Positions 1-8,113 of a stretch of 36,721 bases of DNA are shown here, piece by piece. The notes below the pieces were generated by a model. The model ran no database searches. It worked only from the letters and a program-made list of their open reading frames with translations, and had not been told where the DNA came from. The position numbers and the translations under genes were made by a program. The DNA comes from a virus, in IMG/VR virus record IMGVR_UViG_3300031576_000739, positions 1 to 36,721 of that record, one strand, 5' to 3'. Each line of letters opens with the position of its first letter. Position 1 is the first letter of the stretch.

Positions 1-660
1 GAAGGTGACTATGAAACGGTTATGCCAGTAGATATTTATGGCATTCAAAGCAAAGCGACTGGCGGAATTATTATTGAGGATGCGGCTGAATATTTTGGGC
101 CTTTTCAATTCAAGGGGACGATTACTTGTTTTTCTTTTTATGTAAATAAGGTTATGACCACTGGAGTAGGTGGGGTTTGTATTACTAACGATGAAAATTT
201 GGCTAAGGAGATGAAACTTCTACGGCATCATTATTATGATGGTAAAAATTATTCTCATGCCAAAGATGGATACAATTTAACCATGTCTGGAATGCAGGCA
301 GCTTTAGGATTAGCTCAACTTAGAAGAATTGAGGAAATTTTAGAGAAAAGGCGATTTTTGGGGGAGCGCTATGTGAAAGAATTAAATGCCTGGATTTGCG
401 AATCCTATTGGTATCAACCATTACTTATGGAAAACAAACAACAAAGAAACGAATTGAAAGAATATTTGATTAAAAAAAATATTGCTAGCCGAGAGTTTTT
501 TCCTCCAATGCATGAACAGCCACCCTTTTTGATTGATGGGAATTTTTCTAATGCTAAAAAATTGAGTGACTGCGGAATTTTGTTGCCTTTATACAGTACC
601 ATGATCTTAGAGGAACAAGATTATGTGATTGAAGCTGTTAAAGAATTTTTGAATACTTGA
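1..660 (+). CDS. DegT/DnrJ/EryC1/StrS sugar aminotransferase, 5' truncated
   Basis: The reading frame is open from base 1, so only the last 219 residues of a PLP-dependent nucleotide-sugar aminotransferase are present. Visible hallmarks are VMPVDIYG (family form VMPVHLYG), the PLP-nitrogen aspartate in EDAAE, and the Schiff-base lysine in SFYVNKVMTTG followed by GGVCITND. Members convert a keto-sugar nucleotide to an amino sugar with glutamate as donor, in the cytosol. About 170 N-terminal residues should lie left of the window. It fits the sugar genes at the right end of the window (31260-36609). The C-terminus looks complete (PLYSTMILEEQDYVIEAVK, the usual family ending). The family is secure; the sugar made cannot be told. 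Confidence 0.9.
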   Translation, partial: EGDYETVMPVDIYGIQSKATGGIIIEDAAEYFGPFQFKGTITCFSFYVNKVMTTGVGGVCITNDENLAKEMKLLRHHYYDGKNYSHAKDGYNLTMSGMQAALGLAQLRRIEEILEKRRFLGERYVKELNAWICESYWYQPLLMENKQQRNELKEYLIKKNIASREFFPPMHEQPPFLIDGNFSNAKKLSDCGILLPLYSTMILEEQDYVIEAVKEFLNT

Positions 661-684
661 CTTTTATAGAAATTCCTGTTAAAT
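657..684 (+). promoter_or_regulatory. Possible sigma70-type promoter before portal
   Basis: TTGACT (657-662), a 16-nt spacer and TTAAAT (679-684). The -35 overlaps the aminotransferase stop codon. The -10 matches consensus at only 4 of 6 positions. Support comes mainly from the parallel layout at 23421-23449, where TTGACA precedes a related leader. A transcript would start near 691, just before the conserved leader block. Confidence 0.35.
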
Positions 685-694
685 AGAAAGTAAC

Positions 695-767
695 AACTTA
701 ATCAAGCTCAAGGAAAGACCTGGGATAGCATTGCGGAATGACCGCAAGCTTTCCTGGGTATTTTTTT
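695..767 (+). promoter_or_regulatory. Conserved 5' leader element, copy 1
   Basis: Bases 695-720 match 23460-23485 at 19 of 26 positions without gaps, ending in the shared block GGAAAGACC. Both copies then fold into a long two-part hairpin, followed by a U-run and immediately by the ATG of a gene (here portal at 768). No Shine-Dalgarno sequence lies between hairpin and ATG. The arrangement is that of a transcript leader with an intrinsic terminator, which could be the target of phage antitermination. That function is inferred; the duplication and fold are seen directly. Confidence 0.6.
719..767 (+). terminator. Terminator-type hairpin in portal leader
   Basis: CCTGGGA (719-725) pairs with TCCTGGG (752-758) with two G-U pairs. 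AGC (727-729) pairs with GCT (748-750). TTGCGG (731-736) pairs with CCGCAA (742-747) around an AATGA loop. A run of seven T follows at 761-767. The ATG at 738 sits in the apical loop, which is why the portal start was placed at 768. Confidence 0.65.
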
Positions 768-2543
768 ATGGATATTTTTGGTCTCGTAAAAGAGAAAATT
801 GACGACTTTTCTAGGGAAAGCATTGAAATCTCCCCAGGATATTTATTTAATCAGGCTGAAACTCTGAAAAAAATTGATTTTTACTATGGTTCTCAATTTA
901 TCACAGGTACACATGATCGAGAAGGTTTTAAAAAGTTTTTTTTCAATATCAACAAAAGCCGCGTCAATACCGCCAAAAAAGCAACTGATTTGGATACTAA
1001 AGACATTCGGGTAATTGCCGAAGAGGGGCAATCTTTTTATCCAGCTTGGTTTTTTGAAAAAGAACTAAGGCAATTTATGAAGGAGGAAAAATTTGGGGTC
1101 TTGCTTAATGAGATTGTGAGTAAAGCCCCCAGATACGGTTCGGTGGTAATTAAAGATGTAGATGGAAAACCACAAATAGTGTTGCTGCGGAATTTAGTTA
1201 ATGATCAAACGGTCAATTCGATTAAATCTTCTTCCCATGTCATCGAAAGACATTTATACAAAATTTCTGAATTCCGTGAATTAGGACAAAAAAAGGGCTG
1301 GGATAATGTTGAAGAAACCGTTGCTTTATACGAAAAGATGGGACAAGCAGAAATTTTAATGGCAGAATTTTACGGGTTCGTTCCAGAAAAAGAACTCGGA
1401 AAAAAACCCAAATCGGAAAAAATGGTAAAAACAATGTTTCTATTAACCGGAGTAGAATTTTATAACCCTACTCCTAAAAATAATGAAGAAGTCATAAAAC
1501 CATTTATACTTTTTAAGCAGGAAATTGACGAATGGCCGTATCGAGATTGGCACTGGGATAAAGAGGAAGGAAGATGGCTTGGGGTAGGAGTAGTCGAAGA
1601 TTTATTTGGAAATCAAGAAAGTGTTAATGAATTAAATAATCTTTTGCGAAAATCTCTTTATTGGTCTTCTAAAAAACTTTTCCAAACTAAAGATCAAACC
1701 GCGCCACGTAATCTATTTACCGAGGCGGAAAATGGCAGTGTATTCCAAGTTCGAGACGGCATCAATCCAGTTTCGATGGAAGAGCGCAATTTGCCCCAGT
1801 ACAATCTGGAATTTCAAAGATTGGAGAGAAACTCTGACCAAAGAGCATTTACTTTTGAAGTTAATACTGGTGAATCCTTGCCTTCAGGTACTCCCTTTAG
1901 ACTAGGGGCGATTTTGGCTAATGCGGTCAATTCTTATTACGCGTTCCAACGCGAAAATCTGGGAATGTTTATTAAAGAAATCATTGAAGATTTTATCATT
2001 CCTGGTTTTATAAAAAAGAAAAATAAAGCCCATGTTTTGAGTTTTGAAGGAGAATCAGATGAATTAGAAAAAATTGCGGGAATGATTACAAATCATCTTT
2101 TACAACAATCAATCCAAGATTTTTATACGCGCTTCGGCCGTTTTCCTACGGTTTCTGAATATCTTGAAGAACAAGCCATTGTTACGCAAAAAGTTTTGAA
2201 TAAAGGCCGAATTTATCTGGAAATTCCAGAAAAATTTTATAAGGATTTGAAATACCGAATTGACATCGTGATCACAGGAGAACAAATTGATCTGCCCAGT
2301 CAAATTGAAACTTTAACCAATCTTTTGACCTTGCTTGGCAACAATCCAGGAATTTTGCAAGACCCGCAAACTAAAATAATTCTCGAGAAAATTTTGAATA
2401 AAGCAGGAGAAAATCCTATTGGGATTATCAACGCCTTGCAGAAAAATATGTTTCAAGCAGGTGGATTGCCACAATTGCCACAGTTGGCATCCCAAACTCA
2501 ACCATCAAGTTTTAATGTACCGACAGGAGGTGGGGCGATATAA
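768..2543 (+). CDS. Phage portal protein
   Basis: 591 residues from the ATG at 768, the usual length for a portal. The portal is the dodecameric ring at the capsid vertex through which DNA enters. The assignment rests on overall composition: an alpha/beta body with KAPRYGSVVIKDVDG, a stem-like helical region around LFGNQESVNELNNLLRK, and a Gln/Pro/Gly-rich tail ending in PTGGGAI. It also rests on its place as first gene of a structural run followed by a connector-like gene. The frame stays open to an ATG at 738, but that codon is in the hairpin loop upstream. No ribosome site precedes 768, so translation may be leaderless-like or linked to the leader hairpin. Unusually, the portal lies far from terminase and capsid (21.5-25.6 kb). 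The identification is good but lacks a single diagnostic motif. Confidence 0.75.
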   Translation: MDIFGLVKEKIDDFSRESIEISPGYLFNQAETLKKIDFYYGSQFITGTHDREGFKKFFFNINKSRVNTAKKATDLDTKDIRVIAEEGQSFYPAWFFEKELRQFMKEEKFGVLLNEIVSKAPRYGSVVIKDVDGKPQIVLLRNLVNDQTVNSIKSSSHVIERHLYKISEFRELGQKKGWDNVEETVALYEKMGQAEILMAEFYGFVPEKELGKKPKSEKMVKTMFLLTGVEFYNPTPKNNEEVIKPFILFKQEIDEWPYRDWHWDKEEGRWLGVGVVEDLFGNQESVNELNNLLRKSLYWSSKKLFQTKDQTAPRNLFTEAENGSVFQVRDGINPVSMEERNLPQYNLEFQRLERNSDQRAFTFEVNTGESLPSGTPFRLGAILANAVNSYYAFQRENLGMFIKEIIEDFIIPGFIKKKNKAHVLSFEGESDELEKIAGMITNHLLQQSIQDFYTRFGRFPTVSEYLEEQAIVTQKVLNKGRIYLEIPEKFYKDLKYRIDIVITGEQIDLPSQIETLTNLLTLLGNNPGILQDPQTKIILEKILNKAGENPIGIINALQKNMFQAGGLPQLPQLASQTQPSSFNVPTGGGAI

Positions 2544-2575
2544 AATTTCACGATACAACCGCCGCTCAAGATAGT

Positions 2576-3265
2576 TTGACTCATTATGTCAATTTTCTTT
2601 TAGGATTTGCCGTTGGTTCAACAAATGAGTTCCCTTTGGCTGACAAGGCAAGGGCTACTAATACCGCGAAATATGAATTGGCAATTGATGTCTGGCAGAT
2701 GGCGGCCAGTTACGGCTGGGATTTCGATGACAGCGGAAACTCTGGGTTACCGGAATCTGATTTGAACATGGTTGACAATACCCAAGACGTGACTTTACCG
2801 ACTGGCACTTTGGAAATAGATCGCATCGAAGTTTTGGATTCTAATAGTATTTGGAATAAATTACATCCTTTGGAAAAAGCAAATATTGATACCTCAATTG
2901 AGGAATATCTGAAAACCAAAGGGATTCCCCGATTTTATGATTTGACTAAGAATACCATCAAACTCTATCCACCGCCTGCAAGTGCGAGCGTAACTTTGAC
3001 GGCGGGACTACGAGTCTTTTTCAAAAAAGAGATTGCAGAATTTACGGCTGCCACGACCACTTCTGAAATTGGGTTTGACGAGTTAGGAGATAGGATAGTG
3101 GCCCATGTGGTAGCGTATGAGTTTGCTAGTAACCGTACCATGAGAATGGCAAACACTCTCAAGCTTCGAGGAGAAGAATTGAGAGCAAAATTTTTAAGTC
3201 ATATGGCAAATCGCTGGCGGGATTTAAAACCGCGAATCAGGATTAAAAGAGATTATTACGAATAA
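2576..3265 (+). CDS. Putative head-tail connector/adaptor protein
   Basis: About 229 residues from a TTG at 2576. Composition resembles small connector proteins that dock under the portal. An N-terminal helical part is followed by a beta-strand pattern with PTGTLEIDRIEVLD, then IKLYPPPASASVTLTAGLRV and a helical C-terminus. The start is a puzzle. The frame is open back to a stop near 2512 and contains no ATG or GTG, yet a perfect AGGAGG (2525-2530) lies 9 nt before an in-frame ATA at 2540. Starting there adds IKFHDTTAAQDS, which reads like coding sequence. The ATA may be the true start, with TTG the fallback. The gene ends in TAATG shared with the next gene. Function is inferred from position. 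Confidence 0.6.
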   Translation: MTHYVNFLLGFAVGSTNEFPLADKARATNTAKYELAIDVWQMAASYGWDFDDSGNSGLPESDLNMVDNTQDVTLPTGTLEIDRIEVLDSNSIWNKLHPLEKANIDTSIEEYLKTKGIPRFYDLTKNTIKLYPPPASASVTLTAGLRVFFKKEIAEFTAATTTSEIGFDELGDRIVAHVVAYEFASNRTMRMANTLKLRGEELRAKFLSHMANRWRDLKPRIRIKRDYYE

Positions 3266-4737
3266 TGCCGAGTATTGAAAAAAAACAAGCATTAGTAATT
3301 CGAGATTGGCACAATGGAATTGCGGAAAGCGAACATTTGGGGTTTGCTGATATGCGCAATGTTGATATTTATACCACTCCTGGTGCGTTAAAAGCAAATT
3401 TTCGTACCGATAAAGTTTCCGCTTCTGTAGTTACTGATTTGGTTAAATGGTTTGTGATTAACCCTGTCAATGGAGACATTTATGGACTAGGGGATACAGG
3501 TAAAGTCTGGCGTTCCACTGATGATGGGACCACCTGGGCGCAGATTACTGGGAATACTACCACTAATGCTTCTGGGGATGGCTTGGCGATCTGGAAAGAT
3601 TATTTGTTTGTGGCAAGAAATACAATTTTGGACGTTTACGGGCCATTGTCAGGAGCAGCAGCTTGGACAAATAGCTGGCAGACAAATTTGACCGCGGCTG
3701 GTGGTTTTCATCCCATGCTAATTGGTCAAGATGACATTTTATATATCGGTAATCAAAGATATATAGCGTCAGTAAAAGAATTGACAACCTTTGTTCCGGC
3801 AACCGCTTCCAGTTATACCTATACGGTTCAAGCTCTGGATTTGCCAGCGAATTATAAAGTGAAATGTTTGGCAGAGATTGGAAAATGGCTTTTGGTCGGA
3901 ACTTGGATGGGAAGCTCGGTTTTTGAGATCAGGATTGCGGATATTTTCCCGTGGGATAGAGTATCCTCATCTTTTGATTTTCCAGTTCGGTTGGATGAAT
4001 ATGGAGTCCATCAGATGATTGTAAAGGATAATCTCCTGTGGATTCATGCTGGAGTTTTGGGGAATATTTATGTCAGCAATCTCTCATCGGCAAAATTGAT
4101 AAGAAGTTTACCCTTTTCAGTAACAAATATGGATACGACAATTTTTTTGAGTAATTATCCGGGAGCGATCATGAAACATAAAAATCGCGTTCATTTTGGA
4201 ATCGCTAGTGGCACGACTAATTCGAGTTTGGATGGCTATGGAGTTTGGAGTGTAACTGATGCAGGAAATATCGTTTTTGAAAATCAAATCTCCACTGATA
4301 CGACTTCTCCTGCCAATGCTTTACAAATTGGTGCTCTTCTTCCCACAGGTGCTCAAACTTATTTAATCGGGTGGCGGGATAATACCACTTATGGCATTGA
4401 CCAAGTCAGCAATTCTCAACGTTATCCGACCTATAAAGCTTATGTTACTTCTGCTATCTATCATATCGGTACACCTTACAACAAACGAACATTTGAGGAA
4501 ATTACTTTTGAATTAGATCGTCCTTTGATTGCTGCTCAAGGGGTGCGACTGAAATATCGAACAGATTTAGCGGCTTCTTTTACGACAATTGGCACTTTTG
4601 ATTTTGCGACCTACGGGGCGATTAGAAGTTTCACCACTGGCCCTGGCATTGTAGATGCAGAATTTGTGCAGATTCGGGCTGAAATTGCGGAAACTGGGAA
4701 TGCCCCAATTGCTTTAAGGGAAATAAGACTCGTATGA
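3265..4737 (+). CDS. Beta-propeller-like virion (tail) protein
   Basis: 490 residues, all beta in character. It contains repeated blade-like stretches such as VWRSTDDGTTWAQITG (an Asp-box-like S-x-D-x-G-x-T-W motif of sialidase-type propellers), LWIHAGVLGNIYVSNL and THLAEIGKWLLVGTW-like segments. The C-terminal quarter (FEEITFELDRPL onward) looks like a separate beta-sandwich. It starts on the TAATG of the connector gene and ends on the ATGA of the tail spike, so the three are translationally coupled. Likely part of the tail hub or adsorption apparatus. No catalytic assignment is possible. Confidence 0.65.
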   Translation: MPSIEKKQALVIRDWHNGIAESEHLGFADMRNVDIYTTPGALKANFRTDKVSASVVTDLVKWFVINPVNGDIYGLGDTGKVWRSTDDGTTWAQITGNTTTNASGDGLAIWKDYLFVARNTILDVYGPLSGAAAWTNSWQTNLTAAGGFHPMLIGQDDILYIGNQRYIASVKELTTFVPATASSYTYTVQALDLPANYKVKCLAEIGKWLLVGTWMGSSVFEIRIADIFPWDRVSSSFDFPVRLDEYGVHQMIVKDNLLWIHAGVLGNIYVSNLSSAKLIRSLPFSVTNMDTTIFLSNYPGAIMKHKNRVHFGIASGTTNSSLDGYGVWSVTDAGNIVFENQISTDTTSPANALQIGALLPTGAQTYLIGWRDNTTYGIDQVSNSQRYPTYKAYVTSAIYHIGTPYNKRTFEEITFELDRPLIAAQGVRLKYRTDLAASFTTIGTFDFATYGAIRSFTTGPGIVDAEFVQIRAEIAETGNAPIALREIRLV

Positions 4738-6098
4738 CGACTTTTGAAAAAGATTTACATATTACCCCTGATCCAATACAGGATTTTAACTTTGAAGGTA
4801 TCAATGCAGTAATTCCTTATCATACGCATAACGGGATAGATTCGCCGAGGATTGTACCAGAAAGTTCGGGGGGATTAAAAAGTTGTACTTTTATAATTGC
4901 TCCTGTTGGAATACCCGCAGATTATACAACTGATGGGGTAGATGACGATGTCCAAATCCAAGCGGCGATAGATGCCTTGCCGACGAATGGAGGAAGAATA
5001 ATTTTTAGGGAAGGAACATATACTTTAGGAGCGGTGGTAACAATCGCCAAAAATGGAGTAACTTTGCAGGGACAGGGAAAAGGAACCATTATTCAGGCAA
5101 AAAATAGTTTAAATGCAAATATGATTCAACTTGGAAGTAATACTACACAATATTTTAATTGCGTAATTAAAGACATTTATTTTGATGGAAGGCAAAGCCA
5201 ACAAGGAAGTGGCACTATTATTTACAACGGTGCTTTGACTTATCCGATAGATAATTTAGAAGTTCTTGATTGTTACCTTGTAAATGCTTTTGATGCCTGT
5301 ATACAATTACTTTTAAATGGTGCTGCTACAAATTCCAATTTGATAGAAGGCAATTATTTTCAAAACTGGAAAGGGGGTGCCACAAGAGCAGCAATTATTA
5401 CTACCGATTGCTTAGATTTGATTACTCACAATACATTTATCAATACAGATACTGCAGCCGACTATATTCAATCAGGTTCACAATCAATCATTAAAGGTAA
5501 TATGTTTTTTATTCCAAATACTTACGCGGGAACTGTTGTAGATGGCGGAAATATCACAAGTGATAATTATTTTACCATGATTTCTGGTTCACATGGCACG
5601 GGGGTAATCATTTTAGCAGGACTTACTTGTAACAATAATAATTTCTTTTTAGGCTCAGTAGCAGATGTCCTTGGAGATGTGATTCGTTATGCTGACTCGA
5701 TATCTGGAAATTTCATTGACGGGGGAGGAACAGGAATTAGAGCGGATTCTTTATCTAATGTTACGGGGAACGCCCTTTGGAATCTACGGGGAGATGGCAT
5801 TGACGCTACGTCAGCCGACCTTACTATTGTCGGAAATATCATAAATAATGCAGGAAGAGCGACAAATAATACCTATTCTGCAATTTTGTTGTTAGGTTCT
5901 AACAATTCAAAGACAGTAGTTTCTGGAAATAGAATTAGAAGCTCGGCTACCAATAAACCTCAATATGGAATTAGAGAAAATACTTCGGGAACCACGGCTG
6001 GAAATGTTATCACCAATAATGTGGTCTATAACGCGGTTACGGCCCAAATTTCCACACAAAATACCTCTACTGTTGTTGCTCATAATATAACTGTTTAA
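4734..6098 (+). CDS. Tail spike with right-handed beta-helix (pectate-lyase-like fold)
   Basis: 454 residues. After a short N-terminal attachment part, residues around 60-110 carry the classic entry to a Pectate_lyase_3 helix: DDVQIQAAIDALPTNGGRI, then FREGTYTLG and VTLQGQGKGTII. The rest is made of rung-like repeats rich in N, G and V (EGNYFQNW, THNTFINT, SGNFIDGGG, VGNIINNAG, SGNRIRSS). Such trimeric spikes bind and often cleave host surface polysaccharide. Catalytic residues are not obvious, so depolymerase activity is inferred from the fold. It overlaps the upstream gene by ATGA and is followed after one base by the next virion gene. Confidence 0.85.
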   Translation: MTTFEKDLHITPDPIQDFNFEGINAVIPYHTHNGIDSPRIVPESSGGLKSCTFIIAPVGIPADYTTDGVDDDVQIQAAIDALPTNGGRIIFREGTYTLGAVVTIAKNGVTLQGQGKGTIIQAKNSLNANMIQLGSNTTQYFNCVIKDIYFDGRQSQQGSGTIIYNGALTYPIDNLEVLDCYLVNAFDACIQLLLNGAATNSNLIEGNYFQNWKGGATRAAIITTDCLDLITHNTFINTDTAADYIQSGSQSIIKGNMFFIPNTYAGTVVDGGNITSDNYFTMISGSHGTGVIILAGLTCNNNNFFLGSVADVLGDVIRYADSISGNFIDGGGTGIRADSLSNVTGNALWNLRGDGIDATSADLTIVGNIINNAGRATNNTYSAILLLGSNNSKTVVSGNRIRSSATNKPQYGIRENTSGTTAGNVITNNVVYNAVTAQISTQNTSTVVAHNITV

Positions 6099-6099
6099 T

Positions 6100-6549
6100 A
6101 TGCCCGAAATTCACACAATTCCAGTTCCGACTGTAACCACCCAATTCGACAAAACAAATGATGCAACTTTAGCGAATATTACTGGATTATCTCAAGATTT
6201 AATTGCTAGTCGAGTTTATATCTTTGAAGCTGTATTATGGGTTGATGCTAATGTTACGGGTGGAAGCAAATTTGCCATTGCAGGAACGGCAACGGCCACG
6301 AATATAAAATATGACATTATGCTTTTAGATGAAGGCACTGATGCTTATACAATCGTCTCCCGACAAACTGCTTTAGCTGGGTCAGCCGGACAAGCTGGGA
6401 CGACAGCAGGACTTTGTATTATCAAAGGATTGATTACTGTAAATGCCGCAGGAACGTTTACTGTTCAATTTGCTCAAAATGCAGCTACTCCAGCGACTAC
6501 CTCTAGTGTTTTAGTAGGTTCATTTTTTAATGTCGAATTGATAACTTAA
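6100..6549 (+). CDS. Small beta-rich virion protein
   Basis: 149 residues with alternating strands, many T, A, V and G, and few charges. Stretches such as SRVYIFEAVLWVDANVTGG and GTFTVQFAQNAATPATTSSV resemble jelly-roll domains found in phage fibres and decoration proteins. It begins one base after the tail-spike stop, suggesting a spike- or fibre-associated role. No specific family is recognised. Composition resembles the proteins at 26870 and 27260, so all three may be surface or tip domains. Confidence 0.55.
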   Translation: MPEIHTIPVPTVTTQFDKTNDATLANITGLSQDLIASRVYIFEAVLWVDANVTGGSKFAIAGTATATNIKYDIMLLDEGTDAYTIVSRQTALAGSAGQAGTTAGLCIIKGLITVNAAGTFTVQFAQNAATPATTSSVLVGSFFNVELIT

Positions 6550-6553
6550 ATTT

Positions 6554-8107
6554 ATGGCAACATTCACAGGATATTACAAAACCCCAACTGACCCCACTGT
6601 TTACGGGGTACTTGAGGGTGGGCAGAGAGTGGGATTTCAAGATCCAAATCAATTAGCCCAAGCTCAAGGCGGCACAACTGCTGATTTTAGTGTTGTCAAA
6701 GTTGATCCGACTTTTAATCCGGCAGGATTTATCACCTATCCCGAATATCAAAAAACTTTAACTCCAACTACAACTACAACTACCCCCACTACTCCAACTC
6801 TCCAAACCCAAGTCCCCCAAACTTTTTCTGCTCAAACTGTGCAGCAAGCTTTTACCAATCCCATCAGTAATGATGAAATTTTGAGAACTCTGCGACAACA
6901 AGAAACACTGCAACAACAACTTCTACAAGCCCAACAGCCTGGTCCCGAAGTCGAAAGTTTGCAACAACAATTATCGGGATTACAAAGTCAAGCAGAAAGA
7001 CAACGATTATCTGCCCAAGCAGGACTGGAACAAATTGAAGGACAACCTGTACCCACGCCATTTATAACTGGACAACAAGCCGCTTTGCAAAGACAAGCTA
7101 ATTTACAATTACAAACCTTAGCTTCTCAAGAAAGAAGTATTGTTGATCGTTTAAGGCTTGCTCAAGAAAAACAGACAGGGGTTTTTGAACGGGCAAGAAC
7201 TGCGCTCGGTTTTGGTCAACAAAATCTGGAGAATCTTTTGAACATTTCTCGATACTTCAAAGGATTTTCTGATGAAGCAAAACAAGAATCAAGAAATCTT
7301 TTAGAGAATATTTTGAATTTCACGCAAGGTACTCCCTGGACACAACTGGATGCGGAGACACAGACAAGGATTACTCAACTGGCAGCAGATAGTAATTTGC
7401 CTTTAGGAGCGATTAAGACTGGATTGTCTTCAGCCTTCGCAAAGCTGAATAACATCACTATGCAGTTTTATAAATATCCTAATGATCCGACAGTTTATCG
7501 AACGTCTGATAGTAAAGCCTATTCTACACCAGAGCAGTTCTTTGCAGATGGGGGATCAAAGAATTTCAGTAATGTGCAGACGATTACAACTGCTGGACAA
7601 CAAAAACTCCTTGAAGTTAGTCCAGGGGCGACTTTATATAATCCAGCAACGGGACAACCAGTTTATACGGCACCGACAACGAGACAGTTAAGTGGAACTG
7701 GAACCGGTATTATACCGACTGGGAATATTGGCTCAACCACTACTCAAGCAGCAAAGCGAGGTTATACCAGACAATATAATTCAATTGGAGGAATCGCTTT
7801 TCTAAAAAATGGTCAACCAATTTCTTTGCTTGATTGGATACAACAAAGCGGAGTTACGTTAGATAAAGCTCTTGAAGGCAGCCGTGATCCTGGAGATGTT
7901 ATGTTTTTGTCAGCTTATAAAGAAGCCCTAGATGCTATTGCAGAAGGTGCTCCTGCTGGTCAAGTTTTTGCCAGATTACAAGCACAATTTCCTGGATATT
8001 TCGTAACACAAAGTACAGATATTTTATCATCTCCGACGGTAGCGACTGATTATCTTAATAATTTTTTGCAATCTCAAAGTTTACCAACTAATACAATATT
8101 AAAATAA
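6554..8107 (+). CDS. Q/T-rich virion protein with internal duplication
   Basis: 517 residues. Residues 4-50 and about 300-345 contain related modules: YYKTPTDPTVYG...PNQLAQAQGG...FSVVKV and FYKYPNDPTVYR...PEQFFADGGS...FSNVQT. The first module is followed by a Thr/Pro linker and a long Gln-rich helical or coiled-coil region (LRQQETLQQQLLQAQQ). The second is followed by a low-complexity T/G stretch and a helical C-terminus. The architecture suggests an internal or tail-tube-associated structural protein that bridges others. It lies between the spike group and the very large 872-residue protein. No enzymatic motif is seen. Confidence 0.5.
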   Translation: MATFTGYYKTPTDPTVYGVLEGGQRVGFQDPNQLAQAQGGTTADFSVVKVDPTFNPAGFITYPEYQKTLTPTTTTTTPTTPTLQTQVPQTFSAQTVQQAFTNPISNDEILRTLRQQETLQQQLLQAQQPGPEVESLQQQLSGLQSQAERQRLSAQAGLEQIEGQPVPTPFITGQQAALQRQANLQLQTLASQERSIVDRLRLAQEKQTGVFERARTALGFGQQNLENLLNISRYFKGFSDEAKQESRNLLENILNFTQGTPWTQLDAETQTRITQLAADSNLPLGAIKTGLSSAFAKLNNITMQFYKYPNDPTVYRTSDSKAYSTPEQFFADGGSKNFSNVQTITTAGQQKLLEVSPGATLYNPATGQPVYTAPTTRQLSGTGTGIIPTGNIGSTTTQAAKRGYTRQYNSIGGIAFLKNGQPISLLDWIQQSGVTLDKALEGSRDPGDVMFLSAYKEALDAIAEGAPAGQVFARLQAQFPGYFVTQSTDILSSPTVATDYLNNFLQSQSLPTNTILK

Positions 8108-8113
8108 TCTAAC

